Source: Paenibacillus terrae
GTDB lineage: Bacteria; Bacillota; Bacilli; Paenibacillales; Paenibacillaceae
Direction of reading: 5' to 3'
Length of the DNA stretch: 56,380 nucleotides
NCBI RefSeq assembly: GCF_005217525.1
Contig: NZ_PNXQ01000002.1
Coordinates: forward strand, 153,182 to 209,561
Shown: piece after piece, positions 33,595 through 42,921 of the stretch
Numbering within the stretch: the stretch's first letter is position 1
Layout: each line of letters opens with the position of its first letter
Program-made: the position numbers and the translations under genes
The notes under the pieces: model-generated
What the model saw: only the letters and a program-made list of their open reading frames with translations
Told to the model about the DNA's origin: nothing
Database searches by the model: none

Positions 33595-34662
33595 TCAAGC
33601 ATTTTCAGGTCCTTTTTTTATTGGACTTGGAGATGCTTTCTTTCTAATACTATAACGTCTCATGGCTCCTGGGACTCCCTTGATTTCCAGCATTCCCTCA
33701 TAAATCAGGGCTCGAAGCCGATATTCGAAAAATTCATCTCCTATCTGCTGATCCAGGTGTCCCATAGCTTCTCCGATCACTCTTGCTGATTTGATAAAAT
33801 CAGGCTGTGCTTGCTGCTTGTGCAACTTATCCACCTTACTCAAAATATAGGTGTCATAGTAGTTTTCTTCTACACTAACGATGCTTCCATCCTTCCATAT
33901 ACGTAGCACCTCAGGCTTCATCGCCAGCTCACTCCATTCTTCCGCCATTCGTTCTCTTTCTTCTGGTGTTAAAGAAATACCCTTGTCCTCTCGACTTAGA
34001 ATGGCTTGTAGTTTGTCAGCAGGTATCTCGCCTGATCGTAAGCCTGTAGCTTCCGGACGTTTAAATAGACGGCTGTAAGCATCTGCTGCATTTTTAATCC
34101 GAATATCTTTAGACCTATTCCTCAGCAGGTACATGCTTAAACGAAGCCCCACCTGCTCAGAGGCATTGCTCCCTGTCCAGATCGTAATGTCCGCCTGCGC
34201 TGGAATAGCAGCAAACTGCTTCAGCAACAGAAAATCATCCCTTTCAGCATCCTCATCATGCTCATCATAAATATAATCTCTGAACCATTCCCGCCGTTGC
34301 CTACGCCCCATTTCCTGCTGAAGCTGCCACAATGGGCCAATGGCATAGTTATCCCGAAAAGAAATAACCCGATGTGTATCTTCCCATCCCAGTTGTTTGA
34401 GTGCTATTTTCATACTCCCTGCAAAAGAATCGCCAATCACAATATACACCTGCGTGCCACCCTCGTCAGGCTCCCACCATGAGCGTCTGTTTTGAGTCTC
34501 AAGCAAGTAATCATATAACTCTGACACTTGCTCATACAAATCATCTTTAGAAGCTTCGTTCCGTTTCACAGCTTCTGTCACTTGTATGATGTCTATCAGC
34601 CATAATCTTTGTTCGCCCGCAGTCATGCTGCGAATTGCCTCCACAAATCCTTTATTCTCCAT
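33595..34662 (-). CDS. DUF1835 and DUF3658 domain protein
   Basis: A 355-residue cytosolic protein. The DUF1835 region begins with VYIVIGDSFAGSMKIALKQ near residue 72 and continues through ITIWTGSNASEQVGL. The C-terminal DUF3658-like region contains VLRIWKDGSIVSVEENYYD and ends with a winged-helix-like segment (LDQQIGDEFFEYRLRALIYE) and a basic tail. Function unknown in the family as far as I know. AAAAGGAG precedes the ATG. It converges on the DJ-1 gene with a 35-bp gap and no obvious terminator. Confidence 0.75.
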   Translation of the reverse strand: MENKGFVEAIRSMTAGEQRLWLIDIIQVTEAVKRNEASKDDLYEQVSELYDYLLETQNRRSWWEPDEGGTQVYIVIGDSFAGSMKIALKQLGWEDTHRVISFRDNYAIGPLWQLQQEMGRRQRREWFRDYIYDEHDEDAERDDFLLLKQFAAIPAQADITIWTGSNASEQVGLRLSMYLLRNRSKDIRIKNAADAYSRLFKRPEATGLRSGEIPADKLQAILSREDKGISLTPEERERMAEEWSELAMKPEVLRIWKDGSIVSVEENYYDTYILSKVDKLHKQQAQPDFIKSARVIGEAMGHLDQQIGDEFFEYRLRALIYEGMLEIKGVPGAMRRYSIRKKASPSPIKKGPENA

Positions 34663-34778
34663 GACTTCTTCTCCTTTTACACCTGTTTTTTCGTGCCGCA
34701 GTGTCCAATGGAATTGTCGAATCAGAATAGTCGTGCTATGTTAAAAGAATCGACGTTGTAGCATAGGAGGCTTATGCC

Positions 34779-35483
34779 GTGAATATGAAAGGCAAAATCC
34801 ATTTACATCAAGTAACGTCCGAATCGTTACGACTGGGCGCCTTACTTTCTTTAGTAGGAGGGTTTCTGGACACATACACGTTTGTCGGAAGAGATGGCGT
34901 GTTCGCCAATGCACAGACAGGCAATATCGTACTGCTGGCTGTCAAAGCCATTCAGGGAAACTGGGGTCAGGCGTTAGCTCATATCCCGCCCCTGATCGCC
35001 TTTTCACTGGGTGTTTTTGTAGCCGAGGGAATTAAGAGAAAATCCACCCACCGTCTGACACCGGACTGGGCCCGTGCCATTCTACTGCTGGAAATTTTCA
35101 TTTTTTTCATCGTGGGTCTGATTCCGCAGTCGGTTCCCAATACGGTGGTGACGGTGATCGTCTCATTCGTTGCTTCTGTACAAATGACTTCCTTCCGCAA
35201 GCTCATTGATGCGCCGTACACCTCCACCGTCAGCACGGGGAACCTCAGATCTGCGACAGAGGCGATGTATATCGCCATTACGACCAAGGACACGAATGCT
35301 GCCATTCGTGCCATGCGTTACGGTGTCATCCTGACCACCTTTCTGATCGGAGCTTTTCTGGGAGGATTTTTGACGTTGGCTATTGGAGATAAAGCCATCT
35401 GGGGCGCTGTAGTGGCACTCATTTTTTCTTTTATTTTATTTACGGAAAAAGAACATAAGTGGAAGCTACCCCTGAGCCACTAA
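34779..35483 (+). CDS. DUF1275 (YoaK-like) membrane protein
   Basis: A 234-residue protein with about six membrane segments and the family signature LVGGFLDTYTFVGRDGVFANAQTGNIVLL, here split into GGFLDTYTFV and ANAQTGNIV. It starts at GTG (34779) after AGGAGG; an ATG lies two codons later. Function in this family is not established; small-molecule transport has been suggested. It ends 7 bp from the convergent AlaX gene. Confidence 0.85.
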   Translation: MNMKGKIHLHQVTSESLRLGALLSLVGGFLDTYTFVGRDGVFANAQTGNIVLLAVKAIQGNWGQALAHIPPLIAFSLGVFVAEGIKRKSTHRLTPDWARAILLLEIFIFFIVGLIPQSVPNTVVTVIVSFVASVQMTSFRKLIDAPYTSTVSTGNLRSATEAMYIAITTKDTNAAIRAMRYGVILTTFLIGAFLGGFLTLAIGDKAIWGAVVALIFSFILFTEKEHKWKLPLSH

Positions 35484-35490
35484 TCCTGCA

Positions 35491-36666
35491 TTAGCCCTGA
35501 ATAAACTGCCGCTGGGCGGTTTCAAAAAAGTTCAAAAGGTCTTCACGTGACGAAAACGCTGCCTGAGCCGATTGGTTGCTGCCGCCACCCTTTCCCTGAA
35601 ACGCGCCCAGATGCTCTTTAAAATACGCCCCGCAGGCAACATCCTGTGTGCCGTTATGCGTCAGAATGATTTTGTTTTCTGCTGTGGTGGCTAATATTAC
35701 AAGTAAATCATGTTCAGATGTCAGCTTGACAGCCATTTGCTGTAATTCCTGAAGGGTTTTTTGTTCAAAAATATGAGCCAAAACGTTCCCCTGAACAGCA
35801 GAAAGCAACTCTGCTGCCTGATACGAAGTATTTTCTTCTTGCAGGATGTCCACTTGCGCCTTGAGCTGCTTGTGCTCCTGCTCCCACTTTTCAAAGCGGG
35901 TCAAGATATCCTTGCGCCCGGTATTAAACTTCGAAGACAGCACGTCCAAAATCTGAAGACTTTCGTTAAAATCCTGAAGCGCGCGAACGCCGCATTTAAA
36001 ATGGATTCTCGCCAGCCCCTTTTGCTTCTCCCATTTCAGACATTTGATCATTCCAATTTCTCCGGTTCGGCCGACATGTGTACCGCCGCAAGCATTGTAT
36101 TCAATACCTTCAATCTCGACAATGCGGATATTCTTCGTTACTTTTGGCATTTTCACAAGTGGAATGTCCTTCAATTGCTCATTCGTTACAACATAACTAT
36201 GGATGCTGCGGTTACTATAGATTTGCCGATTCACTTCCTGCTCGATGGCGGATAACTGCGCAGGTGTCAGCTCAGAACAGTTTACATCAATTGTGGCGTA
36301 CTCTTGTCCCAGATGAAAGCTTTCCGTCTGTGCTCCCAGCAATTCCCGACAAATCGCCGACAGCAAATGCTGTCCACTATGCTGCTGCATATGATCAAAT
36401 CTGCGCTCCCAATCCAACGTACAAGCTACCTTTTCATCTTCTGGCAAACGTTCAACCTGATGCCAAATATCTCCCTCCTCCAGAAAAACATCCACCACCG
36501 GAATGCCCTGAATCGTTCCCGTATCACATGGCTGACCCCCTCCATGCGGATAAAAAGCCGTTTCCTCCAGCATAACAAAATTTCCGCCGTCTCTTTCCAT
36601 GCTGCGAGTAATATGAGTCTCCCACTCCGTAAGGGTCGGAGAAGAGTAGTATAGTTTTGTCGTCAT
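35491..36666 (-). CDS. Alanyl-tRNA editing protein AlaX (DHHA1-containing, AlaX-L type)
   Basis: A 391-residue trans-editing enzyme that hydrolyses Ser-tRNA(Ala) or Gly-tRNA(Ala). Zinc-site residues are H96 and H100 in QQHSGQH, then C193 and H197 in NACGGTHVG. An N-terminal AlaRS-like beta domain shows TAFYPHGGGQP. After a coiled-coil of about 60 residues the C-terminal DHHA1 domain contains GAFQGKGGGSNQSAQAAF. There is no aminoacylation domain, so it is not an AlaRS fragment. It is complete. Confidence 0.9.
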   Translation of the reverse strand: MTTKLYYSSPTLTEWETHITRSMERDGGNFVMLEETAFYPHGGGQPCDTGTIQGIPVVDVFLEEGDIWHQVERLPEDEKVACTLDWERRFDHMQQHSGQHLLSAICRELLGAQTESFHLGQEYATIDVNCSELTPAQLSAIEQEVNRQIYSNRSIHSYVVTNEQLKDIPLVKMPKVTKNIRIVEIEGIEYNACGGTHVGRTGEIGMIKCLKWEKQKGLARIHFKCGVRALQDFNESLQILDVLSSKFNTGRKDILTRFEKWEQEHKQLKAQVDILQEENTSYQAAELLSAVQGNVLAHIFEQKTLQELQQMAVKLTSEHDLLVILATTAENKIILTHNGTQDVACGAYFKEHLGAFQGKGGGSNQSAQAAFSSREDLLNFFETAQRQFIQG

Positions 36667-36688
36667 TCAAGGTTCCTCACTTTGGATT

Positions 36689-37564
36689 TCAATTTTTAAA
36701 AAACGTCTCCATTTTTTGAATAAAGGCTTTTGCGGCTGGACCTACATATTTATCTACATGATAAAACATTTCCAAATGTCGGGTAGGTGCATGCTTGATC
36801 GGAATCGCGCGAATCCCCAGTGACCCGAAGCTTTCAATCAGTTGGCTCGGCTGAATCGTAGCTCCTATGCCTTCTTTCACCAGTTGAAACAGGGACGTTG
36901 CTGAGCCTGTTTCCATCAAAGGATGGATTAAAATCCCCTGATCTTCACACCAACGATCCACCAGATCACGCCCGACAAACCCTTTGGGATACATCACTAA
37001 AGGCATGTTTGCCAAGTCTTCCGGTACAATCATATCTTTGTCTGCTAAATCATGTTCTGTATTTACATACAAGCTGTGCGTTTCCGTATAAAAAGGGATG
37101 CGGTGCAAACGGTGATCCGAATGAAGCCCCAAGCCTACTCCAATATCCACTTTATTATCGAGCACTTCATTGTAAATATCAATCGAGGGAATGACCTGAA
37201 CCTTCGTATGAGGAAACTCCTTGTGAAAGCTGATCAGTATAGGAGTCAGTCGATAATCCAGATCAGAGGGCAGAACCGCAACACGTAAATGACCGTTATG
37301 GAGATGGGTCAGATCAGATATAGCGTTTTTTGCATTTTCCAATTGCTGAATGACTTGTGAAGCGTAGTGCTCCAAAAGCTCGCCTGCTTCCGTCTTTACG
37401 GTTTTCTTGCCGATACGGTCGAACAAAGGGACCCCCACCTCATCCTCTAATACCCGTATTTGCTGGCTCAGCGTAGGCTGCGAAATCCCCAGCTTGTAGG
37501 CGGCCTCAGAAAAATGCAGCTCTTTGCACAATCGAAGAAAATATTGCAATTGCCGTATTTCCAT
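36689..37564 (-). CDS. LysR-family transcriptional regulator
   Basis: A 291-residue protein from the ATG at 37564 (MEIRQLQYFLRLCKE), which follows GGAGG; a longer frame to 37585 lacks support. The winged HTH is HFSEAAYKLGISQPTLSQQI, followed by the linker helix and a type II periplasmic-binding-like effector domain. It resembles the CynR/CitR branch. It diverges from the CynX-like MFS gene about 117 bp away and is its likely regulator; the effector is unknown. Confidence 0.88.
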   Translation of the reverse strand: MEIRQLQYFLRLCKELHFSEAAYKLGISQPTLSQQIRVLEDEVGVPLFDRIGKKTVKTEAGELLEHYASQVIQQLENAKNAISDLTHLHNGHLRVAVLPSDLDYRLTPILISFHKEFPHTKVQVIPSIDIYNEVLDNKVDIGVGLGLHSDHRLHRIPFYTETHSLYVNTEHDLADKDMIVPEDLANMPLVMYPKGFVGRDLVDRWCEDQGILIHPLMETGSATSLFQLVKEGIGATIQPSQLIESFGSLGIRAIPIKHAPTRHLEMFYHVDKYVGPAAKAFIQKMETFFKN

Positions 37565-37681
37565 AGAATCTCGCCTCCGAATCATAGTTTATAACTATTG
37601 TTTATATAGAATAAATAGTATTGATCTATTATAGAGCGAAATCTACAATGAATTCAATGTTAAAGAAAAGAGGCGATTTGT

Positions 37682-38842
37682 ATGCGTTTGGTGTATCTCA
37701 TCCTTATTATATTTTTTATCTCCTTAAATTTAAGACCCTCCATTACGTCCGTCGGGCCTTTACTGGATATCATTCAAGCTCATTTGGGATTAAGCGGGGT
37801 GACCGCCAGTTTAATCACGGCGCTGCCTATTTTTTGTATGGGCCTCTTCTCTCTGTCATCTATCTGGCTCCAGCGTCGCTTAGGTATTGAAAGGTCTTTG
37901 CTTGCAGCTATGTTGTTGATCCTCATAGCCACGTTCCTGCGCATGTTCGTTCATCATACTTCCTTCCTGCTCGCTACCGCTATATTCTCTGGAATAGGTA
38001 TCGGAATCGCAGGCCCCTTGGTTGCGGGGTTTATCAAAAAATATTTTCCCGAGAAACCAGGGTTAACCGGGCTTTATTCCGTTTCCATGGTAATCGGAGC
38101 AGCCGTTGCATCCAGCTTTTCTGTCCCACTTTTCCGGCAAATGGACTCTTGGCAGCACGCTCTAAGCTTCTGGAGCATTTTAGCGGTTCCCGCTGTGCTA
38201 CTCCTTCTTCCCCTGCTTCAAAAAAGAGAAGCACCTGCAAAAAAACTGCGGATTTCATCTTTCTCGATCAGGAATAAACGGGTACATTTATTTACTTTAT
38301 TTTTTGGCTGTATGGCGGGTATTTTTTACGCTGTGACTGCTTGGCTGGCCCCCATCGCGCAAGCTGCGGGTTTAGACCATGCTCAAGCCGGTATCGTGCT
38401 TACCCTATTTACCCTGATTCAAATCCCGGTAAGCTTCTTCATCCCTTTTCTTGCCGGTAAATCAGGAAACAGAACAACATGGCTGCTTCTATGTGGTCTA
38501 TCTGAATTGATCGGCATTGTCCTGTTGATGACACACTCTTCTCCCTGGGTGGCTGCTATTTTCCTGGGCATCGGCGCTGGTGGACTGTTTCCTTTAGCGC
38601 TACTCATTCCAATCGAAGAAGCAGTGCATACAGAAGAAGCCACCTCATGGTCTGCCATGATGCAATTTGGAGGATATTTGCTAGGCTCTCTGGGACCTGC
38701 CTTGATCGGGCTGAGCTTCGACCTTTTTCAGACATTTACACCAACCTTGTTCATACTGGCTATGGTCATATGTACGATGATGGTGGTGGGCTTAAAAATA
38801 GGGAACAAAGCTAATCTTCCGCTTTCCGATAAAATTTTATAA
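37682..38842 (+). CDS. CynX/NimT-type major facilitator transporter
   Basis: A 386-residue protein with 12 predicted membrane segments. It opens with NLRPSITSVGPLL, the family hallmark, and has LGIGAGGLFPLALLIPIEEAV in the C-terminal half. Members are annotated as cyanate or 2-nitroimidazole transporters, but most have no proven substrate. No cyanase is present. The start ATG follows AAGAGGCG. Regulation by the divergent LysR protein is likely. Confidence 0.85.
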   Translation: MRLVYLILIIFFISLNLRPSITSVGPLLDIIQAHLGLSGVTASLITALPIFCMGLFSLSSIWLQRRLGIERSLLAAMLLILIATFLRMFVHHTSFLLATAIFSGIGIGIAGPLVAGFIKKYFPEKPGLTGLYSVSMVIGAAVASSFSVPLFRQMDSWQHALSFWSILAVPAVLLLLPLLQKREAPAKKLRISSFSIRNKRVHLFTLFFGCMAGIFYAVTAWLAPIAQAAGLDHAQAGIVLTLFTLIQIPVSFFIPFLAGKSGNRTTWLLLCGLSELIGIVLLMTHSSPWVAAIFLGIGAGGLFPLALLIPIEEAVHTEEATSWSAMMQFGGYLLGSLGPALIGLSFDLFQTFTPTLFILAMVICTMMVVGLKIGNKANLPLSDKIL

Positions 38843-38904
38843 ACTCCGTAAACAAAAAATCTCATTAAAATTTAGCTTGTAATTTAAATATTATTGTATT
38901 ATGA

Positions 38905-38916
38905 TTAGCCCGCTAA
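38905..38916. promoter_or_regulatory. Candidate MarR operator
   Basis: TTAGC-CC-GCTAA is a perfect palindrome just downstream of a TATTAT -10-like element and upstream of the MarR gene. A related sequence, TTAGCCGGGTTA, lies near 39515 before the HlyD gene, so the MarR protein may control both its own gene and the exporter. Confidence 0.45.
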
Positions 38917-38960
38917 CAAAATTTCGAATTGTAATAACTTCCAGCAGAAAGGAGAACCCT

Positions 38961-39491
38961 ATGGATTTTGATTTACGGGATTTGCCCACTCGTGAAACAC
39001 TTCAAGAATTTTCCAAGCGTATTCCCGAGATTGATATCAAAGCCACAGAAGCCATGCTATTCTTTATGCGCGTATCCTCCAGTGCTTTTAAAGTTAGCTT
39101 TGAGGGCTTTGAACAATTCGGTATATCTCATGGAAAATTTTCAATATTAATTCTCTTGTACCGAAACATGAACATAGGGCTGATGGCTACAGAGCTTGCG
39201 GAGAAAGTGGGAATAAGCAAACCTACTGTTACCGGACTCATTGACCGCTTAGAGCGCGATGGTTTTGTCCTTAGACAAAGTCACCCTTCTGACCGTCGTA
39301 TGAGCATCGTTAAACTGACTGATCAAGGGACAGAACTGATGGAGCGGCTGCTGCCTGTACATTTTACAAGCACCTCCAGGCTGATGAGCCACCTATCCAC
39401 CAATGAAAAAGAGTTATTGCTGACGTTACTGCAAAAAATAGAACTCGGCATTCCCCAAGCACAAGAAATATATAAAAAAGCGAAACCATAA
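38961..39491 (+). CDS. MarR-family transcriptional regulator
   Basis: A 176-residue winged-helix protein from the ATG at 38961 (MDFDLRDLPTRET) preceded by AAAGGAG. The HTH is LMATELAEKVGISKPTVTGL, followed by the wing DRLERDGFVLRQSHPSDRRMS. It is followed by a HlyD protein and an ABC-2 permease on the same strand and is the likely repressor of that exporter. Confidence 0.9.
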   Translation: MDFDLRDLPTRETLQEFSKRIPEIDIKATEAMLFFMRVSSSAFKVSFEGFEQFGISHGKFSILILLYRNMNIGLMATELAEKVGISKPTVTGLIDRLERDGFVLRQSHPSDRRMSIVKLTDQGTELMERLLPVHFTSTSRLMSHLSTNEKELLLTLLQKIELGIPQAQEIYKKAKP

Positions 39492-39624
39492 TAACTCTAA
39501 AATTTACATTTTAGTTAGCCGGGTTACTTTTTAATTTTAAAATAAATAATATCTACATACCCTATTATTTATTCTATCTTCATGCCTAAGCCAATTGATT
39601 AACTTAAAGGAGCGTAATTACTCA

Positions 39625-40944
39625 ATGAATCGCACACAAGTCACCAGTCTCATTATTCCTCTAATTTCTATTGCCTGTCTTATTGGCGGAGGTTTTCTGC
39701 TTCAAACCAACGGACAAGACCAAGTCAACGCTTCACGATCTGTTAAAGGTACAACCCTGAATTCCGACAGCATTCATGTATCCTTTGAACAAGTAGGCGG
39801 AAAAGTCCTCAGCATTCAAGTAAAAGAGGAAACTCCTGTAAAAAAAGGGGCTATCCTTATGACGCTGGACGCCAAAGATGTAGATTTGCAAATTGAGCAA
39901 CTACGAACACAAATTGCCCAGTTCAATACACAGATCAGCCAACAGCAAAAATCAATTGACTTAGGTTATGCACGAGCTGCAACTCAGGAAAAGCAGGCAC
40001 AGCTCGATATTGCACAATCCCAAGTAACTCAAAGCAAGAGTCAAGCAGCATTGCAGCGGGCAGAAGCCGCTGAGCGTCAAGCCACAGCAGCGGAAAAGCA
40101 TGTCAATGATGGTGCTCGACATGAGGACATTCAGCAACAGCGAATTGCAGTAGCCTCCGCAACCAAAAGCGTTCAGACGGCCCAAACTAACTATAATCGT
40201 AACAAAGCACTATATGATGCAGGCAGTGTATCCAAAGCTGCATTGGATGATGCCGAGTCATCATTGACTTTAGCTAAGAATCAGTTGAGTCAGCAACAAG
40301 AGTCTCTGCAAAAACTGCTCAATGGCGCAACCGCAGAAGAACGAATGCAAGCCAAGGAGCAAACGACACAAGCATCTGTCGCTGTAAAACAAGCAGCGGA
40401 AGAAATTCGTGGTGCCCAATTGTCCGTGGATCGTTCCAAAACACAACTGGAAACCATTCAGCAAAGTCGTCAACAGCTAGCAGATCAGAAGCTGACCGTT
40501 GATCTTCTACAGCAACAAAAGGAAACACAGGAAGTCCAGCTTAAAACGCTATTACTCAAAAAAGAACGTCTGGTGTTGAAAGCACCGCAGGATGGCAAGA
40601 TCACTGCTATCAGTACCAAAGTGGGCGAAAATGTGGGACAAGGGTCTCCCGTTATTACTTTAGAAACCAACGAGTTATATTACGATCTCTATGTGAGCGA
40701 AGATCAAGTGGGGAAATTTAAAGCCAATAAAGAAGTTAAAACCCACATCTCGGCTCTAAATAAGGATTTGCAAGGTGTTGTACGCTATGTTACATCTGCA
40801 CCACAATTCGCTAATGTAAAAATGTCTCGTGAAAAAGGTGAGGCGGATACCGCTACATTCCAAGTACGTGTATATGTACCAAAAGAATCTACTTTGCTAC
40901 CGGGTATGACAGTTGAGGTGAATACTGATGAAATCTCTTCGTGA
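39625..40944 (+). CDS. HlyD/EmrA-type membrane fusion protein
   Basis: A 439-residue protein from the ATG at 39625 (MNRTQVTSLIIPL), with AAAGGAG about 12 nt upstream. One N-terminal membrane segment is followed by a lipoyl/barrel-sandwich half (ISVSFEQVGG-like strand, KVLSIQVKEETPVKKG), a very long Gln/Ala-rich coiled coil (about residues 95-320), and the second half (LVLKAPQDGKITAISTKVGE) plus a beta-barrel domain. It acts as the periplasm-equivalent adaptor of an exporter. It overlaps the next gene by 17 bp, so the two are translationally coupled. Confidence 0.87.
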   Translation: MNRTQVTSLIIPLISIACLIGGGFLLQTNGQDQVNASRSVKGTTLNSDSIHVSFEQVGGKVLSIQVKEETPVKKGAILMTLDAKDVDLQIEQLRTQIAQFNTQISQQQKSIDLGYARAATQEKQAQLDIAQSQVTQSKSQAALQRAEAAERQATAAEKHVNDGARHEDIQQQRIAVASATKSVQTAQTNYNRNKALYDAGSVSKAALDDAESSLTLAKNQLSQQQESLQKLLNGATAEERMQAKEQTTQASVAVKQAAEEIRGAQLSVDRSKTQLETIQQSRQQLADQKLTVDLLQQQKETQEVQLKTLLLKKERLVLKAPQDGKITAISTKVGENVGQGSPVITLETNELYYDLYVSEDQVGKFKANKEVKTHISALNKDLQGVVRYVTSAPQFANVKMSREKGEADTATFQVRVYVPKESTLLPGMTVEVNTDEISS

Positions 40945-42175
40945 TGAATGGACGCACCTGGTTCATTCCAAGTACCCGATCATAGCTATCATTTTTCCGC
41001 TGATTGCAGTGCTGGGATATTCACTGCTACTCCCAAGCAGCCAAATTAACGAAGCTAACGTAGTCGTGGTGGATCAGGATAACACAGCCTATAGCCGTGA
41101 GTTCATCCAGAAAATAGATGCCTCCCCTAACATGAACGTGGCTGAGGTTGTTTCATACACTGACAACCCTGAACAATATTTTTATCACGAGAAATTTTTG
41201 GCTGTTATTTCTCTGCCGAAGGGGTTAGAGGCCAATCACAATCGCTCCCTTTCCAGTCGTGTGGGGCTGATTCTGGATAATACCAATGCGCAATCTATTA
41301 CTTTGATTCGCACGGCCATGCAGGAAATTGGCGTATCCGAGAATATGGGACTGTCCGTTCCAGCTATTATGAAAACCGGAATGAACGCGGAACAGGCCCA
41401 GGGAGCCCTTAATGGTATTGCTCTGGAAGTACGTTCTCTCTTTAATCCAACCAATGATTATCAGAATACATCAGTGCTTGCATTTACCTGTATGTTCTCC
41501 TTTATGATGTTAAACATTAACAGCTTGCCTCTGATCGCCAGACTAAGGGTTTCCCGAAGGCTGGCTGCAGAACTTCAAAATCCGTTCAATATATTGCTGC
41601 GTATTCTTCCTTACACGCTGTTTTCGACGGCAGGTTTAATCTTCTCTCTCGGAGTACTTAAAATGTTTGGGGGCAGCCGTTTCGAGGCCAATCCGGTTCT
41701 CTTTATCATTCCGGTTGTTCTGTACGTATTCGGTACAGTTTGTCTCAATATTCTGGTAGCATGGGGAGCCGCACATCCGGGAGTAGCCATCGGCAGAATG
41801 GTTATTGTACTCATGCCTGCTTTTGTGCTCTCGGGAGCCGTTCTTTCAAGATCGTTATTTCCGTCTTTAGCAATCCAAATCGGTGATTTCTTTCCATTTG
41901 CATGGCTGTACAAATTCGTGCGCTCGATGGGACTGCGTGGTGCACCTTTACAAGAAATGCTTCCCGAACTTGGATCCATGTTACTATATGTCGGTGTACT
42001 CTCCATGTTGGTCATAGCCAGAGCGCTGTGGGAAAAACAAAAGCTGGCCAAAAATGCTACAGGCGATGCTCCTGGAATGGGAGCAGCTCATTCCGCTGCT
42101 CCAAGTATGCCTGGCAGCGGAATCTCTGCACAAGGAGGTGCGTCCGCGCCTATACACAAGCCAATAAAAGGGTAG
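40928..42175 (+). CDS. ABC-2 type exporter permease (YhgE/YhhJ-like), ATPase not adjacent
   Basis: A 415-residue membrane protein. One N-terminal segment is followed by a large extracytoplasmic domain (NVVVVDQDNTAYSREFIQKI, residues about 40-175), then five to six membrane helices including NILVAWGAAHPGVAIGRMVIV. The last 45 residues are a low-complexity Gly/Ala/Ser/Pro tail. The architecture is that of ABC-2 permeases or MmpL-like YhgE export proteins working with HlyD partners. No nucleotide-binding protein is encoded next to it. Substrate unknown; drug or lipid-like export under MarR control is likely. Confidence 0.78.
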   Translation: MKSLRDEWTHLVHSKYPIIAIIFPLIAVLGYSLLLPSSQINEANVVVVDQDNTAYSREFIQKIDASPNMNVAEVVSYTDNPEQYFYHEKFLAVISLPKGLEANHNRSLSSRVGLILDNTNAQSITLIRTAMQEIGVSENMGLSVPAIMKTGMNAEQAQGALNGIALEVRSLFNPTNDYQNTSVLAFTCMFSFMMLNINSLPLIARLRVSRRLAAELQNPFNILLRILPYTLFSTAGLIFSLGVLKMFGGSRFEANPVLFIIPVVLYVFGTVCLNILVAWGAAHPGVAIGRMVIVLMPAFVLSGAVLSRSLFPSLAIQIGDFFPFAWLYKFVRSMGLRGAPLQEMLPELGSMLLYVGVLSMLVIARALWEKQKLAKNATGDAPGMGAAHSAAPSMPGSGISAQGGASAPIHKPIKG

Positions 42176-42200
42176 CTATCCCCACTTCATACTTAAAATA

Positions 42201-42247
42201 AAAAGCACCTTTGAAATCACTATAACAGTGGTTTTGAAGGTGCTTTG
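42201..42247. terminator. Bidirectional terminator between the exporter and oxidoreductase genes
   Basis: AAAAGCACCTT and AAGGTGCTTT form the outer stem, with CACTGTTATAGTG-type pairing inside. It lies between two convergent genes. Confidence 0.8.
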
Positions 42248-42264
42248 GGATAGCTACCTCAGGT

Positions 42265-42825
42265 TTACTTATATGCTCGGCCTAATTGATAAGCGTGCTC
42301 CAGCAGACCTTCAATGTAGTCCTTCGATTCGGACAGAGTATCATAGAAGAACTCCACCTTGGACTCTCTTACTCTTGCGTAACCAGCAATGGCTTTGTTC
42401 AGATAATGAGTAATCATATCGTGGTATTCATACTTGATCAGATGTTCTTTCGTCCCTCCCGCCAAGCACATCCACAAAACCTGCTTTGTCGTAAACTCCT
42501 GAAGTAAACCTATGTTCCACACTTTATCCAGATATCCCTTTAGCATGGAAGGGACGCTATACCACCATAGAGGAAACACAAAGACCAGAGCATCCGCAGC
42601 CGCAACTCTATCCATTTCTTTCCTTGTTTCAGGAGCATATTGTTTATGAGGTGAATTCCAATCCAATTCATCTGCTGCGCTGTACACCGGATTATACCCG
42701 TCCCGATCCAAGTCCAAAATATCTACCTCGTGCTTATTCTCTTTCAATCCCTCTACAAAACGATTCATGACTGCAAGGGTAAGTGAATCCTCTCTGGGAT
42801 GCGTAACGACCAATAGAACTTTCAT
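42265..42825 (-). CDS. Flavodoxin-fold NAD(P)H oxidoreductase (MdaB/Kef-ancillary/azoreductase-like)
   Basis: A 186-residue protein. VVTHPREDSLTLAVMNRFVE is the FMN phosphate loop and FVFPLWWYSVPSMLKGYLDKV is the characteristic isoalloxazine-binding block. It probably performs two-electron reduction of quinones, nitro or azo compounds. It diverges from an HxlR gene, and two perfect palindromes lie between them, so induction by electrophiles is the expected control. Confidence 0.87.
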   Translation of the reverse strand: MKVLLVVTHPREDSLTLAVMNRFVEGLKENKHEVDILDLDRDGYNPVYSAADELDWNSPHKQYAPETRKEMDRVAAADALVFVFPLWWYSVPSMLKGYLDKVWNIGLLQEFTTKQVLWMCLAGGTKEHLIKYEYHDMITHYLNKAIAGYARVRESKVEFFYDTLSESKDYIEGLLEHAYQLGRAYK

Positions 42826-42904
42826 GATTCCGTAACCTTCTTTCTCCTCGTGATTGGTGTACCCTGTCTACAGATGCTATTATGGTTGATATATATGAAG
42901 GTGT

Positions 42905-42918
42905 GAAGTACGCACTTC
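42905..42918. promoter_or_regulatory. Candidate HxlR operator 1 (oxidoreductase region)
   Basis: GAAGT-ACGC-ACTTC is a perfect inverted repeat in the divergent promoter region; it contains the GCACTT half-site also seen at 32958-32971. Confidence 0.55.
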
Positions 42919-42921
42919 AAT

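Noticed and set aside
35491..36666. A truncated alanyl-tRNA synthetase
   Set aside because: The protein has the full AlaX-L domain order (editing domain, coiled coil, DHHA1) at normal length, so it is a stand-alone editing protein.
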